Of a stretch of DNA of 64,000 nucleotides, positions 40,831 to 51,550 are shown piece after piece. Each line of letters starts with the position of its first letter. Within the stretch, counting starts at the first letter, position 1. The stretch comes from Paraniabella ginsengisoli (GTDB lineage Bacteria; Bacteroidota; Bacteroidia; Chitinophagales; Chitinophagaceae). The translations under genes and the position numbers were made by a program. Where the stretch lies: positions 620,001-684,000 of the forward strand of contig NZ_JAKWBL010000004.1 of NCBI RefSeq assembly GCF_022513635.1, in the 5' to 3' direction. Below the pieces are notes generated by a model. It did no database searches. It worked only from the letters and a program-made list of their open reading frames with translations, and was not told the origin of the DNA.

Positions 40831-41228
40831 ATGAAAAACAGATTTAATTGGGATGCATTGGGAATTACCACGTCCATTCTGTGCGCCATTCATTGTGCCG
40901 TATTGCCTTTGTTTTTGGTTGCACTTCCGCTTTGAATTAATATAATAGACAACCATGCTTTTGAAGTAGGTATGATTGCGCTGGCTTTTGTAATAGGATG
41001 TTACGCATTATGGCATGGGTACAAAGGGCATCATCATAGCAAAACTCCTTTGTTCCTCTTTATCGCTGGTATTTTTTTCTGATATTAAAGCAGGTTTTTT
41101 TACAATATCACATTGTTTTATTGGTTCCCGCTGTGATACTGATTGTAGCAGCGCATTTGATAAACTATCGCTACTGCCGGGTGCATAATCATGCACATGA
41201 TACAGACTGTAATCACGATCATTATTAA
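40831..41228 (+). pseudogene. MerC-domain protein with in-frame stop and frame break
   Basis: Small membrane protein of ~132 aa in the undamaged state. MKNRFNWDALGITTSILCAIHCAVLPLF has the MerC signature CxxxHC; a histidine-rich tail (HNHAHDTDCNHDHY) follows. A TGA stop lies in frame at 40933-40935 where GGA would read LLGINII, and one T is missing in a 7-T run at 41072-41078. The nonsense change is a substitution, unlike the one-base deletions elsewhere, so real inactivation is possible. MerC proteins carry mercury or other metals into the cytoplasm, but homologues here are often metal-homeostasis genes. Confidence 0.65.
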
Positions 41229-41257
41229 TCTTTAGCACTTATTTTTCTAAAAAGGAA

Positions 41258-41696
41258 ATGAAAAACATACAGATGAAACAGCTAATAATTTTCTCATTTC
41301 TTATTACAATATCTGTAATTGGTTTTGGGCAATCGAAAACAGAGGCGGCCATCCATTCCATACTTCAAAAACAAACCGATGCGTGGAACAAAGGCGATAT
41401 CAATACATTTATGCAGACATATTGGAAAAACGATTCACTGGTATTTGTAGGTAAAAATGGAGTAACCTATGGCTGGCAAAATACATTGGACAACTACAAA
41501 AAAATTATCCTGACAAGGCCACAATGGGGCAATTGCGATTTGATATTATTAAAATACAACCACTTTCGTCAAATATTTACAATGTAATTGGCAAATGGCA
41601 TCTTACCCGTACAATTGGTGATTTGCAGGGGCATTACACTTTACTGATAAAAAAATCGGGAAACAGTGGCTAATTGTTCAGGACCACTCAAGCTGA
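41258..41696 (+). CDS. Secreted NTF2-like (DUF4440/SnoaL) protein (two frame breaks)
   Basis: ~146 aa. Signal peptide (MKQLIIFSFLITISVIGFGQ) and the cone-shaped NTF2-like fold: IHSILQKQTDAWNKGDINTFMQTYWKNDSLVFVGKNGVTYGWQNTLDNYKK. The second half reads only after restoring one G at 41526-41529 and one A at 41649-41655: LRFDIIKIQPLS, GKWHLTRTIGDLQGHYTLL, QWLIVQDHSS. It probably binds or hydrolyses a small molecule in the periplasm. Start may be 41273 (MKQL) or 41258. Confidence 0.8.
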
Positions 41697-41697
41697 C

Positions 41698-41802
41698 GTC
41701 AATGGTGAATGGGTGAATAGTCAATAATTAATCAATAAATAAACAGCAGCGTGCATTCGTAATACGTCAATCGTAATTCACTACTCACTGTTCACCATTG
41801 AC
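41698..41802. terminator. Long inverted repeat between convergent genes
   Basis: GTCAATGGTGAA (41698-41709) and TTCACCATTGAC (41791-41802), 12-bp perfect arms 81 nt apart, built from the simple words seen between many genes here. It may act as a bidirectional transcription barrier. Confidence 0.4.
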
Positions 41803-42032
41803 TACTTTACTTCTTCAAAATCAATATATTCTCCTTCTTTTTGTTTAGGTGCTTCTTTTGTGGGCTCGTTAAAAGCAGACTTGGAGTTTTGCGCTTCCCG
41901 CTGTTCAGACATATTTTTAAATTGTCGCCTTACCTGACGGGTTGTTTTATAAACAGGGAGAATTATCTTCACTAGCAAGTTGTAAAAAAACCAGGCAAAA
42001 ATCATTAACAGAATAAAGCCAATTGTACTCAT
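41802..42032 (-). CDS. DUF4834-family small membrane protein
   Basis: 76 aa: one transmembrane helix (TIGFILLMIFAWFFYNLLVKIILPVY), then a basic cytoplasmic tail (KTTRQVRRQFKNMSEQREAQ) ending in an acidic EGEYIDFEEVK. This is the plan of the small DUF4834 proteins found in many Bacteroidota, whose function is unknown. Divergent from rimP. Confidence 0.75.
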   Translation of the reverse strand: MSTIGFILLMIFAWFFYNLLVKIILPVYKTTRQVRRQFKNMSEQREAQNSKSAFNEPTKEAPKQKEGEYIDFEEVK

Positions 42033-42143
42033 AATAAAAACCTTTTTCTATACTTGTAAACGGACTGACAGCAAAAATGTTTTAACCAAAACCGCCTCAA
42101 TAATAAATTTAAAGTTAAAGCTACACTTTTATATAAAAAATCA

Positions 42144-42151
42144 TAACTTTG
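42144..42151 (+). promoter_or_regulatory. -7 box of the rimP-nusA-infB operon
   Basis: TAACTTTG fits TAnnTTTG exactly, 18 nt before the stem-loop that precedes rimP. Confidence 0.55.
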
Positions 42152-42169
42152 CGCAAGATTTTGAGAAAA

Positions 42170-42188
42170 GGGAACGAGTGACGTTCCC
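42170..42188 (+). promoter_or_regulatory. Stem-loop in the rimP leader
   Basis: GGGAACG, loop AGTGA, CGTTCCC: perfect 7-bp stem, followed by TTATTTATTTG and the rimP ATG at 42214. Could be an attenuator or a 5'-end stabiliser; the T-rich stretch is weak for a terminator. Confidence 0.55.
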
Positions 42189-42213
42189 TTATTTATTTGT
42201 CGGAATATATAAC

Positions 42214-42678
42214 ATGGAAGCTGTTATTCAAAAAGTAGAAAAGGAAATTCTGGAGATCCTGGCGGAAAACCCGGATCATTTTTTAGTTGAAATTAAAATT
42301 AAGCCTACCAATAATATCAGGGTTTTTATTGATGGGGATAAAGGTGTAGGTATTGGCGATCTTGTTAAATATAATCGCAACCTGCATAAAGTGTTAGAAG
42401 AAGCTGGTTTCTTTCCCGAAGGTGATTTTTCACTTGAGGTTTCGTCGCCGGGTTTAGGCGAGCCGCTCAAAATGCGCCGCCAGTATCAAAAGAACATTGA
42501 TAGATTTGTGGAGATCATAAAAGAAGATGGCAGCAAAATAGAAGGGAAACTATTACAGGTAAATGATTCGGAAATCATAGTAGAAGAAACAAAAGGAAAA
42601 GGAAAAAAGGCGGAAACAATAACACATACCGTTTCTTTTCAGGATATAAAATCAACTCAAATTCAAATTAAATTTTAA
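42214..42678 (+). CDS. rimP: Ribosome maturation factor RimP
   Basis: 154 aa. Required for 30S subunit maturation. The ATG at 42214 (MEAVIQKVEKEILEILAENPD) is preferred to the open frame from 42178, which reads through the leader. The N-terminal domain ends with LEVSSPGLGEPLKMRRQYQKNIDR, the family signature (EVSSPGL). The C-terminal SH3-like domain shows GSKIEGKLLQVND and the last strand FQDIKSTQIQIKF. First gene of rimP-nusA-infB. Confidence 0.95.
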   Translation: MEAVIQKVEKEILEILAENPDHFLVEIKIKPTNNIRVFIDGDKGVGIGDLVKYNRNLHKVLEEAGFFPEGDFSLEVSSPGLGEPLKMRRQYQKNIDRFVEIIKEDGSKIEGKLLQVNDSEIIVEETKGKGKKAETITHTVSFQDIKSTQIQIKF

Positions 42679-42821
42679 ACATGCTTCCCTGCCCAGGCTG
42701 GGAAAGCGCAATAATTAATTATGAAATGAGCCATTATATCTTTCATTTTTACAAATGCAATGATATTTTGGTGAATTACATGTGACAACAAAAACAACAA
42801 AAAATAAACACATGAATTGCT

Positions 42822-44068
42822 ATGGCAAGTATTAATCTTATAGAAGCGTTCCAGGATTTTAAAGACGCTGAAAATATTGACAGGCCCACAATGATGAAGG
42901 TGGTAGAGGATGTTTTTAAAACATTACTCCGTAAAAAGTATGGCACCGATGATAATTTTGACGTTATTGTAAATGCCGAAAAAGGTGATCTTGAAATAGT
43001 GCGCCACCGTACTATTGTTGAAGATGGAGAAGTGGAAGACCCTTTAGCACAAGTTGCTTACTCTGAAGCGATCAAGCTGGAGCCCGACTATGAAGTAGGA
43101 GAAGATCTTTACGAAGAAATTGATCTGGTAGATTTTGGGCGCCGGGCTATTTTAGCCGCTAAGCAGACGCTTGCCGCCGTATAAGCGATTTGAAGAAAAA
43201 TGTACTTGCCAAAAAATATGAAGATAGAATCGGAGAGATCATAAGCGCAGAGGTTTATCAGGTTTGGAAAAAAGAAATTTTATTGCTTGATGAAGAAGGC
43301 AACGAACTTATCCTTCCTAAAAGTGAGCAAATACCACAGGATTATTTTAAAAAAGGTGAAAACATTCGTGCCGTTGTAACACGTGTTGATCTGAAAAATA
43401 ATAACCCCGTAATTATTTTATCAAGAACTTCTCCTGATTTTCTGGCCAAATTATTGGAAATTGAAGTACCGGAAATTTTTGATGGTTTAATCATCATCAA
43501 AAAAATAGTACGTGAACCAGGAGAAAGAGCAAAAGTAGCCGTTGAATCTTATGATGACAGGATTGATCCGGTTGGGGCTTGTGTGGGTATGAAAGGTAGC
43601 CGTATTCACGGTATTGTGAGAGAATTGAAGAACGAAAATATTGATGTTATTAACTGGACAAGCAACCTTCAGCTCTTAATTCAAAGGTCACTTACGCCAG
43701 CTAAAATAACCAGCATGAGCGTGGATTCGGAAGGAAAGCATGCAAGTATCTTTTTGAAACCCGACCAGGTGTCGCTGGCTATTGGCAAACGAGGCGCTAA
43801 TATTAAACTTGCTTCCGAACTTACCGGTTTTGAACTGGATGTTTATAGAGATAACGAAGAGGAAGAAGAAGAGTTTGATGTGGATCTTGAAGAATTTAGT
43901 GATGAAATTGACGAATGGGTTATTGACGCATTGAAAAAGATCGGTTGCGATACAGCACGTAGCGTAATGAGAATGACACCGTCTGAGTTAGAGAAAAGAG
44001 CCGATTTAGAAAAAGAAACTGTAGAAGATATAAGAAGAATATTAAAGGAAGAATTGGAAAGGGAATAA
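42822..44068 (+). CDS. nusA: Transcription termination/antitermination factor NusA (frame break at ~43178)
   Basis: 415 aa after joining. The N-terminal RNA polymerase-binding domain (MASINLIEAFQDFKDAENID to ~120) runs into the S1 domain after the break: one base missing near 43178, restored it reads TLAARISDLKKNVLAKKYEDRIGEI. KH1 carries VGACVGMKGSRIHGIVREL, KH2 carries SLAIGKRGANIKLASELTG. The C-terminus has a short acidic stretch and a helical repeat (DALKKIGCDTARSVMRMTPSELE). Binds polymerase in pausing and antitermination; follows rimP in the usual order. Confidence 0.95.
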
Positions 44069-44252
44069 GCCGTGTTGAAGGGGAAAAATATTGTGTGGAA
44101 TGGTAAATTAAAAATTGTCTTCACAAAAGGCAATTGGAGAGAACCCGACGCGAAATCTTAGATCTTAAATAAATAAACAGATCTAAAGAGTTTCATCAAA
44201 GGCTACCCTTGGCCAATAAGATTAAAATAAGAAATACAAGGGAAATTTATAT
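44069..44252 (+). other. Gap between nusA and infB
   Basis: 184 nt, purine-rich, no gene, no good promoter box and no stable hairpin seen. Confidence 0.5.
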
Positions 44253-47161
44253 ATGTCAGAAATCAAACTTCCAAGATTATTACAAGCAGCAAAAGAGTTT
44301 AACATTGGGCAGGATACGCTCGTTGAATTTCTTGTTGGAAAAGGCTTTTCGAAAGATGATTTAAAACCATCTACAAAGCTTAGCGAAGCCATGTACGTGG
44401 CTTTGCAGCAAGGATTTCAAAGTGATAAGGCTGCCAAACTAAAAAGCGATAAGGTAGATCTGCCTAAAGGTGTTGGCGGCGAATCTAAAAAACGCAAAGA
44501 GGATGAAGAGCCGCTACAAAAGAAAGAACCGGTTATTGAACCTGTTGTAGAACAACCTCCGGTAGCGGAGCCGGTTGAAGAAATTAAAGAACCTTCTCAG
44601 CCTGAACCTCAATCTCAACCTGAGCCAGAACCCCAGCCCGAGCCTCAACCCGAGCCGGAAGTAAAGGTTGAAGAGCCACAACCGGTTGAACCCGTTGTGC
44701 CTGCGCAGGAAGAACCTAAAAAAGAAGACAACATTATTAAAGCTAGTGCTCCAGGAATTGAGGGCCCTAAAATATTGGACAAAATTGATCTTTCTGCTTT
44801 AGAAAAATCAACAAGGCCTAAAAAGCCTTCTCCCCAAGTAACTGAACAAAAACCAGTGGTAGTAAAAGAAAAAGAACCCCCGTTCAGGCACCTGTGCAGG
44901 AGATAAAAACAGAAACGCCAATACCGGCGCCGGTAATAAAACCAGCGCCGCTGGTTGCCGAAAAACCAGAAATAACTAAGATTAAGGCGGCAAAAATTGA
45001 AGGCCCTAAAATTCTGGGTAAAATTAATTTACCTGTTGATAGCGATACAAGGCCTAAACGCGACGAAAAGCGTAAACGCAAACGCATTCCTATCGAAAGA
45101 AAAGAGGTAAAGCCTGATCCTGCAGCTAAAAAGCCATTTCAGCAAGGTGCCGGTGGCGGCGGTGCTGGCCGTGATAGAAGAGACGGACCTGGTTTTAGAA
45201 ATGACAGAAGGCCACATCATCAGCAAAGAGAAGACAAGCAGATTGATGAAAAAGCAATACAGGATAAGATTCGCGAAACACAGGCTAAGTTAAGCGGCGG
45301 CGGCGGTAACAAGCAAAAAGCTATGAGAGCTAAAGCGCGCCGCGACAAGAGAAATGAGGCGGAAGAAATGAATGAGGAGGCTGGAGACAACAAATTGCAG
45401 TTAACGGAATTCATTAGTGTAAGTGAATTAGCAAGCCTTATGGATGTAAGCTTTGCTGATGTTATCAGCAAATGTATGGGGCTTGGTATCATGGTTTCTA
45501 TCAATCAGCGATTGGATGCTGAAGTAATTGAATTGGTGGCTAGCGAGTTCGGTTACGATGTGGAATTCATCGATATGGAAAAGCAAATGGAAATGGAGGA
45601 TGATGAAGAGGAGGAAGATGATGTAGACAGCCTGCAGCCTCGCAGTCCTATTGTAACCATTATGGGTCACGTCGATCATGGTAAAACATCGCTACTTGAT
45701 CATATACGCAGCGCGAACGTTGTTGCTGGTGAAGCCGGCGGTATTACACAGCATATTGGTGCTTATCGTGTACAAGTTGGAGAAGAGCGGGAAATTACAT
45801 TCCTTGACACTCCAGGTCACGAAGCCTTTACTGCCATGCGTGCGCGCGGTGCTAAAGTTACTGACATCGCAATCATAGTTGTAGCTGCCGATGATGCGGT
45901 GATGCCTCAAACCAAAGAAGCCATCAGTCACGCACAAGCGGCGGGTGTTCCAATGATCTTTGCTGTAAATAAAATTGATAAGGACGGAGCTAATCCGACT
46001 AAGATATATGAGCAGCTTTCGCAAATGAATATTTTGGTTGAAGAATGGGGTGGAAAATTCCAAAGCCAGGAGCTTTCTGCTAAGCAAGGACTGAATATTG
46101 ATAAGTTGCTGGAGAAAATTTTGCTTGAAGCGGAATTACTGGAACTGAAAGCAAATCCTGAAAGAGAAGCAACCGGAACTATCATTGAAGCATCGCTCGA
46201 TAAAGGAAGAGGCTACGTTGCTACATTACTGGTAGAAAATGGTACATTAAAGCAGGGAGATCTTGTTGTGAGTGGTCAGTACTATGGCCGTGTAAAAGCC
46301 ATGTTTAACGAGCGTAATAAAAAACAGGACGCTGCAGGTCCTTCTGCACCTGCTGTAATATTGGGCTTGAACGGTGCTCCGCAAGCTGGTGAGAAATTTA
46401 AAGTTTATGAAGATGAGGCAGAAGCTAAAAGCATTGCAAACCGTCGCGCACAAATTTTACGCGAACAAGGTATGCGTACCAAAAAACACATTACACTTGA
46501 TGAAATTGGACGCCGCCTTGCTTTAGGAAACTTTAAAGAACTAAACGTTATTATTAAAGGTGATGTGGATGGTTCGGTTGAAGCACTAAGTGATTCGCTG
46601 CAAAAACTTTCTACCGAAGAAATAGTAGTTAATGTAATTCATAAAGGTGTTGGACAGATTAATGAGAGCGACATTGTATTGGCGGAGGCTTCGGATGCAA
46701 TCGTAATTGCGTTCAATGTAAGACCATCATCTCAGGCAGCCAGACTTGCAGACAATGCAGGTATTGAAATTAAGATGTACTCAATCATTTACAATGCGAT
46801 CGGAGAAGTGAAGAGTGCCATGGAAGGTATGATGGAACCTGCCGTTAAGGAAAAAATCACAGCTAATGTTGAAATTAGAGAGGTATTTAAATTTGATAAA
46901 GCCACAGTAGCAGGTTGCGTTGTGCTGGATGGAAAAATAAAACGTGATAATAAAGTAAGGCTTATTCGCGATGGTATTGTAATTTATCCGATAGGTGAAA
47001 ATGCAGTAGCAGAACTAGGCTCTTTAAAACGCTTTAAAGATGATGCAAAAGAAGTACTTACAGGAATGGAATGTGGTCTTACCATCAAAAATTATAGCGA
47101 TCTTAAAGTAGGTGATGTAGTGGAAGCGTATGAACTTGAAGAAGTAAAAAGAACACTTTAA
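44253..47161 (+). CDS. infB: Translation initiation factor IF-2 (frame break at 44877-44881)
   Basis: 969 aa. The N-terminal IF2N helix ([27 protein letters not shown]) is followed by a long Pro/Glu-rich linker (PEPQ repeats ~115-150) and a basic Arg/Gly linker. Then comes the GTPase domain with [12 protein letters not shown] (G1), [16 protein letters not shown] (G3) and NKIDK (G4), then domains II-IV ([46 protein letters not shown]). In a 5-C run at 44877-44881 one C is missing; restored, the text reads [16 protein letters not shown]. Delivers fMet-tRNA to the ribosome. Confidence 0.97.
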
Positions 47162-47170
47162 TTAGTAATT

Positions 47171-47235
47171 AGGGAATGGTGAGTAGCGAGGGGGAGATTG
47201 TGAATATTTCTACTTCCTACTAACTATTCCCTTTT
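47171..47235 (+). terminator. infB terminator
   Basis: AGGGAAT (47171-47177) and ATTCCCT (47226-47232), with inner GAGTAG/CTACT pairing of lower quality, then TTTT. Ten nt after the infB stop. Confidence 0.6.
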
Positions 47236-47447
47236 CTCATAAAACTTTTGTTAAATACGATACTCGCTCCATTTATTGGACGGCTCGTGACTAATTTTGA
47301 AGTATGAGTATTTGCAACATCCCAACTAACTATAAAATCAGCCTGCGCTGTGCGGGTATAAAGGAGTTATACATGAAACGAAGCAATACAAATTTTTCTC
47401 ATACGAAGGAGTGTGTAAGCGTAATTCCATCCAACCTGGAAAAATCA

Positions 47448-47477
47448 CAGCGAAGCTGCAAACAAAAAAACATACGC
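47448..47477 (+). promoter_or_regulatory. Leader of the SurA-like gene with a GAA-loop hairpin
   Basis: CACAGCGAAGCTG contains CAGC-GAA-GCTG; then CAAAC and AACATACGC before the ATG at 47478. The match with 30784-30815 over ~35 nt suggests a shared leader type. Confidence 0.5.
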
Positions 47478-48853
47478 ATGAAATATTTTCTGGCCGGTTT
47501 ATTTATTATTGCCGCTTATACAACTGCAATAGCTCAAGGGCAAACACAAAAAGTAGTGGTTGATAAAATTGTAGGAGCAGTTGGTGACAGGATTATTTTA
47601 AAATCTGATATAGAAAACGCCATAGCTGATGCGGCCCGTTCAGGTGATAAACTGCCTGAAGGAGCAGCTTGTAATATCCTTGAACAATCTCTTATTTCAA
47701 AAATATTGGCATTGCAAGCTGAGAGAGATTCTTTACCGGTTAGCGATGAAGAAGTAGAAGCAAACCTTGACATGCGTGTTCGCGGCTGGGTAATGCAGTT
47801 TGGCAGCGAACAGGCAGTAGAAGATGTAGCAGGTAAAACCATATACCAGTTAAAAGATGATTCACGGCATGCTATTAGAGAGCAAATGCTGGCTCAGCGC
47901 ATGCAGCAAAAAATTGTGGAAAATGTACACATTACACCCACGGAAGTAAAAGCATTTTTTGACCGTGTGCCAACAGATAGCGTACCTTTTTTAGAATCAG
48001 AACTGGAGATCGGGCAGATAAATATATATCCCAAAGCAGCAAAAGAGGTGGAAGATTATATTTATAATGAAATGATGAACTATCGCAAACAGATAGAATC
48101 AGGAAGAATAACTTTTGCTGATGCCGCTAAAAAATATTCAGAAGATCCTGGCAGCCGTGATCGTGGAGGTGCTTACGAAGTCAACAGAAATGATAAAGAT
48201 CAGTGGGATCCGGTTTTTTTATCAACTTCATTCAGGCTTAAAGCGGGTGAGTTATCTATGCCTGTAAAATCAAATAAATTTGGGTATTTTTTAATACAAA
48301 GCGAAAGCAGGCGCGGCGATAATGCAAAGATCAGAATGATTTTAAGAATACCTCCTGTAACGCAAACCGAATTAGATGCAGCTAAAGTAAAGCTTGATTC
48401 TGTAAGAAAAGAAATTGCGGCAAACAAAATTACATTTAAAGATGCTGCTTATAAATACAGCGATGATGAAAGTGTTAAAAACAATGGACCTTTTATTTTA
48501 GGTAATGATGGCTCTACTTTTATTCCTATAGACAGGCTTGATAAAGAAACTGTAGGAACTATTGGAAGCATGAAGGTTGGCGATATTTCTCAACCAGTGG
48601 AATTTACAAATGAGCAAGGAAAAAAGGGGTTAGGTTGGTTTATCTGAAATCAAGAACAGAGCCGCATAAAATGAATCTTCAGGACGATTACAGCAAAATA
48701 GCCGAGATGGCGCTCGCCACTAAAAAGAACCAGGCGTTAGACGAATGGCTCGCAAAAAAAGTTCCCACATTTTATGTATTGGTAGATAAAGACGCTTCTG
48801 ACCAGTGCCCTAATTTGCAAAAATACCAGGCCACCAGCAGCAGAGGATTTTAA
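47478..48853 (+). CDS. SurA-like periplasmic peptidyl-prolyl isomerase (frame break at 48626-48629)
   Basis: 458 aa. Start MKYFLAGLFIIAAYTTAIAQ (signal peptide); the open frame back to 47304 has no family similarity. The SurA N-terminal part has VVDKIVGAVGDRIILKSDIENAI, followed by ILALQAERDSLPVSDEEVE. Two parvulin modules are visible: one at ~195-300 (ITFADAAKKYSEDPGSRDRGGAYEV), one at ~310-410 (ITFKDAAYKYSDDESVKNNGPFI). One G is missing at 48626-48629; restored, the end reads GVRLVYLKSRTEPHKMNLQDD. Assists outer-membrane protein folding in the periplasm. Confidence 0.88.
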
Positions 48854-48874
48854 TAAAGAAAACTTATTTAAGAA

Positions 48875-48909
48875 TAAAAGTCGCGTAGTTTAACAACGAC
48901 GCGGCTTTT
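48875..48909. terminator. Bidirectional terminator between the SurA-like and RND genes
   Basis: AAAAGTCGCGT (48875-48885) and ACGCGGCTTTT (48898-48908), 11 bp with one G-T wobble and a 12-nt loop, with T/A tracts on both sides. It overlaps the stop of the RND gene at 48909. Confidence 0.8.
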
Positions 48910-51272
48910 TAGTTTCTATTTCTTTTTTTCTTAGAAAAGCTGATCAACAATGCGGGTAGTAATATCAGGTTCGTGATGGTTGCCGTTATTAGCGTAACAG
49001 ATGTAAGCCATCCCAAAGCTTTGGTACCACCAAATCCGCTAAAACAGAAAATGACAAACCCTGCTATCAGTACCATCGATGTATAAATAATACTAATGCC
49101 TGTGCTATGTATAGTTTGTATTACAGTACTTTTCACATCGTTATCATGATAGGCAAGCTCCTGCTTGTAATTCACTAAAAAACGTATGGTAATGTCAATC
49201 GCAATTCCCAACGCCACACTAAAGATCAATACGGTACTGGGTTTCAAAGGAACGCCTACCCAACCCATAATTCCGGCTGTTATAATAAGCGGAATAATAT
49301 TAGGAATCAAAGAACATAGCAGTATGCGAAAGGATTTAAACAGATAAAGCATACATAGCGCAATTAGTAAAAATGCCCAAAATATACTTTCTTTCAAGCC
49401 GTTGATAATAAAACGCCCCCTTCCAAAAATGCGATGCTACTTCCTGTTAATGAAACAGTATAATCATCTTTAGGGAAAATCTCATCTGCACGCTTCTGTA
49501 TACCGCTTAATAATTCTGGTAATGCATGCGTTCCAATATCGGCCATATTAACACTCAACCGTGCTTCCTGTTTTGTGCTGTCCATAAAACGCGAAACAAG
49601 TTTGGTGAAAGAATCATCGTTGCCTGAGTTTTCCGTACTGCCTGTATTCATATTCAAATATTGTGCAAGGCCAGGTAAATCAAATTCTGAGGGCATCGAA
49701 TAATTACTGCTATCACCTTCGTAGAAAGCTTGTTTAGCAAATTTCAAACCTTCTACAATGCTTAATGGGCGTGCAATTTCGGGCCTGGATGCTAAATATT
49801 GGGAGAATGAATCGATCTTAACCAGGTTTTTGAAATTTCTTGTAACGCCGTATTTCTTTTTAGTATCTATCACAATTTCTAGCGGCATTACACCTTTGAA
49901 GTTTTTTTCGAAAAACTTAAGATCTGTATAGATCTTATCAGTTTTAGGCACATCGTCTACCATGTAAGCATTGCTTTGCAATCTAAAGGCACCTATAGCA
50001 GCTACAACAACCAGCAACGTTGTAACAATATATATTTGTTTACGATGCGATAAAGACCATCTTTCAAGCCTGTCAAGCCAACGGTTTAGCCTGGCATTGT
50101 GTAAATATTTTGTATGCTTTTCTTTGGGTGGTGGTAAGAAGAATAAAGCAATAGGAATTAATATCAGTGATATAAAAAACAAAAGCATGATGTTGATACC
50201 AGCAACCACGCCAAATTCTTTTAAAATAGCGCTTTTTGTAAGTGCAAACACAGCAAAACCAATACCTGCCGCTACGTTACAAAACAAGGTTACAATACCC
50301 ATGCGGCTTACCATATCTACAATAGCATTTTTCTTTTTGTATGAACTGGTATTTCAGAACCTAATGTTGCCTGCTTTTGCCAACTTGTATGATATTTATT
50401 TAGGAAGTAAATGCAATTAGGAATACCAATTACAACAAGCAGTGGCGGAATTAACGCTGTCAATATTGTTATGTTGTAACCAAAAATGTAAATGGTTCCC
50501 AGGCTGAACAGAACGCCGATAATTACTACGCCGAGCGATAACAACATAGAACTGATCGATCTGAAAAAAGCAATAATATAATTGCCGAAAGAATAATTGA
50601 GGCGGTAAGAAAATAGCGCATTTCATTAGCAATTCGTGCAGACAAAACGGTTCTGATATAAGGCAGACCGCTTAGTTTTACTTCTACATTAGTTGCTTTT
50701 TCAAAAACAGAAATTTGATTTTTAATCGCATTAATCGCGGCATCTCTTTTTCTGAATTTATAATCTCCGCATCCATGCTTAACCCCATTAAATAGGCATG
50801 TGTAGATGGATTATATAATAACCCCTGATAAAAAGGAAGGTTAAGAAATGTTGCAGCACTTTGGTCAATTTGAGCCTGTGTAAGACTTGTAGCAGGAAAT
50901 ATTTTTTTGCCTGAAGCTTTTGTGACGATGAATCTTTTACAAGATTTACAGATCCTGGTACACTGATAATGTCCAGAACTCCCGGAATTTTTTCAGGTTT
51001 TGTTGAAGATTGATATATTGGTTAAATATTTTTTCACTGAAAAATTGATCTGTTTGTACGCCTACCACAAGTAGGTTTCCATCCTGGCCATATTTTTCTT
51101 TAAATTTTTGATAGGAAATGTTAACCGGATGGTCTGACGGGACGGCTTTTGTGAACTCATATCCAAGCTCTGCTTTACTACCCCAATAGCCAAATAATGC
51201 GGTTGAAGCAGTTAATATTAATAAAAGAACAAACCTGTATTTAATGATGGCTTTGCCAAGCTTCTCCCACAT
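48909..51272 (-). CDS. RND/MMPL-family transporter (six frame breaks)
   Basis: Large membrane protein, 789 aa after restoring six bases. Breaks are at A/T runs 50988-50993, 50902-50908, 50747-50751, 50564-50569 and 50334-50338, and a C run 49416-49420. It starts MWEKLGKAIIKYRFVLLLIL and has two halves, each a large periplasmic loop followed by a helix bundle (MLLSLGVVIIGVLFSLGTIYIFG; GVVAGINIMLLFFISLILIPIALFFLPPP; VALGIAIDITIRFLVNY). GVPLKPSTVLIFSVALGIAIDIT is the conserved RND helix. MMPL proteins of this type export lipids or hydrophobic compounds by proton motive force; no fusion or outer-membrane partner is adjacent, which fits lipid-type transporters. Confidence 0.85.
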
Positions 51273-51550
51273 AAAACGCTATTTATCTTTTAGACGATGT
51301 TTAGTTTATTAACTTTTTGTAAGATGGTGCATAGTTAACAGTACGTAGCAAAGAAAAGCAAAAAACATTGCCAACGCAGAATATTTTTATACCGATAGAA
51401 TGGTTATGCAGGATGAGAGATGCACAGGTGTTGAAGCGATCTGCCAGTTGGAGGAAACGAAGATGCCCGTCCGACCAATCATTCGGGCGGACCATATATA
51501 CATAGCCGGGACAAAAATTAAAAATTACCTTGCATATTATTACATTTTAA
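51273..51550. other. Divergent intergenic region of RND and recO genes
   Basis: 278 nt, must hold the promoters of both flanking genes. One weak GCCCG/CGGGC hairpin lies at 51465-51488. No gene and no leader element copy seen. Confidence 0.45.

Noticed and set aside
50417-50632. Separate small protein inside the RND region
   Set aside because: Wrong frame of the RND transporter gene; the true frame continues through it after a restored base.
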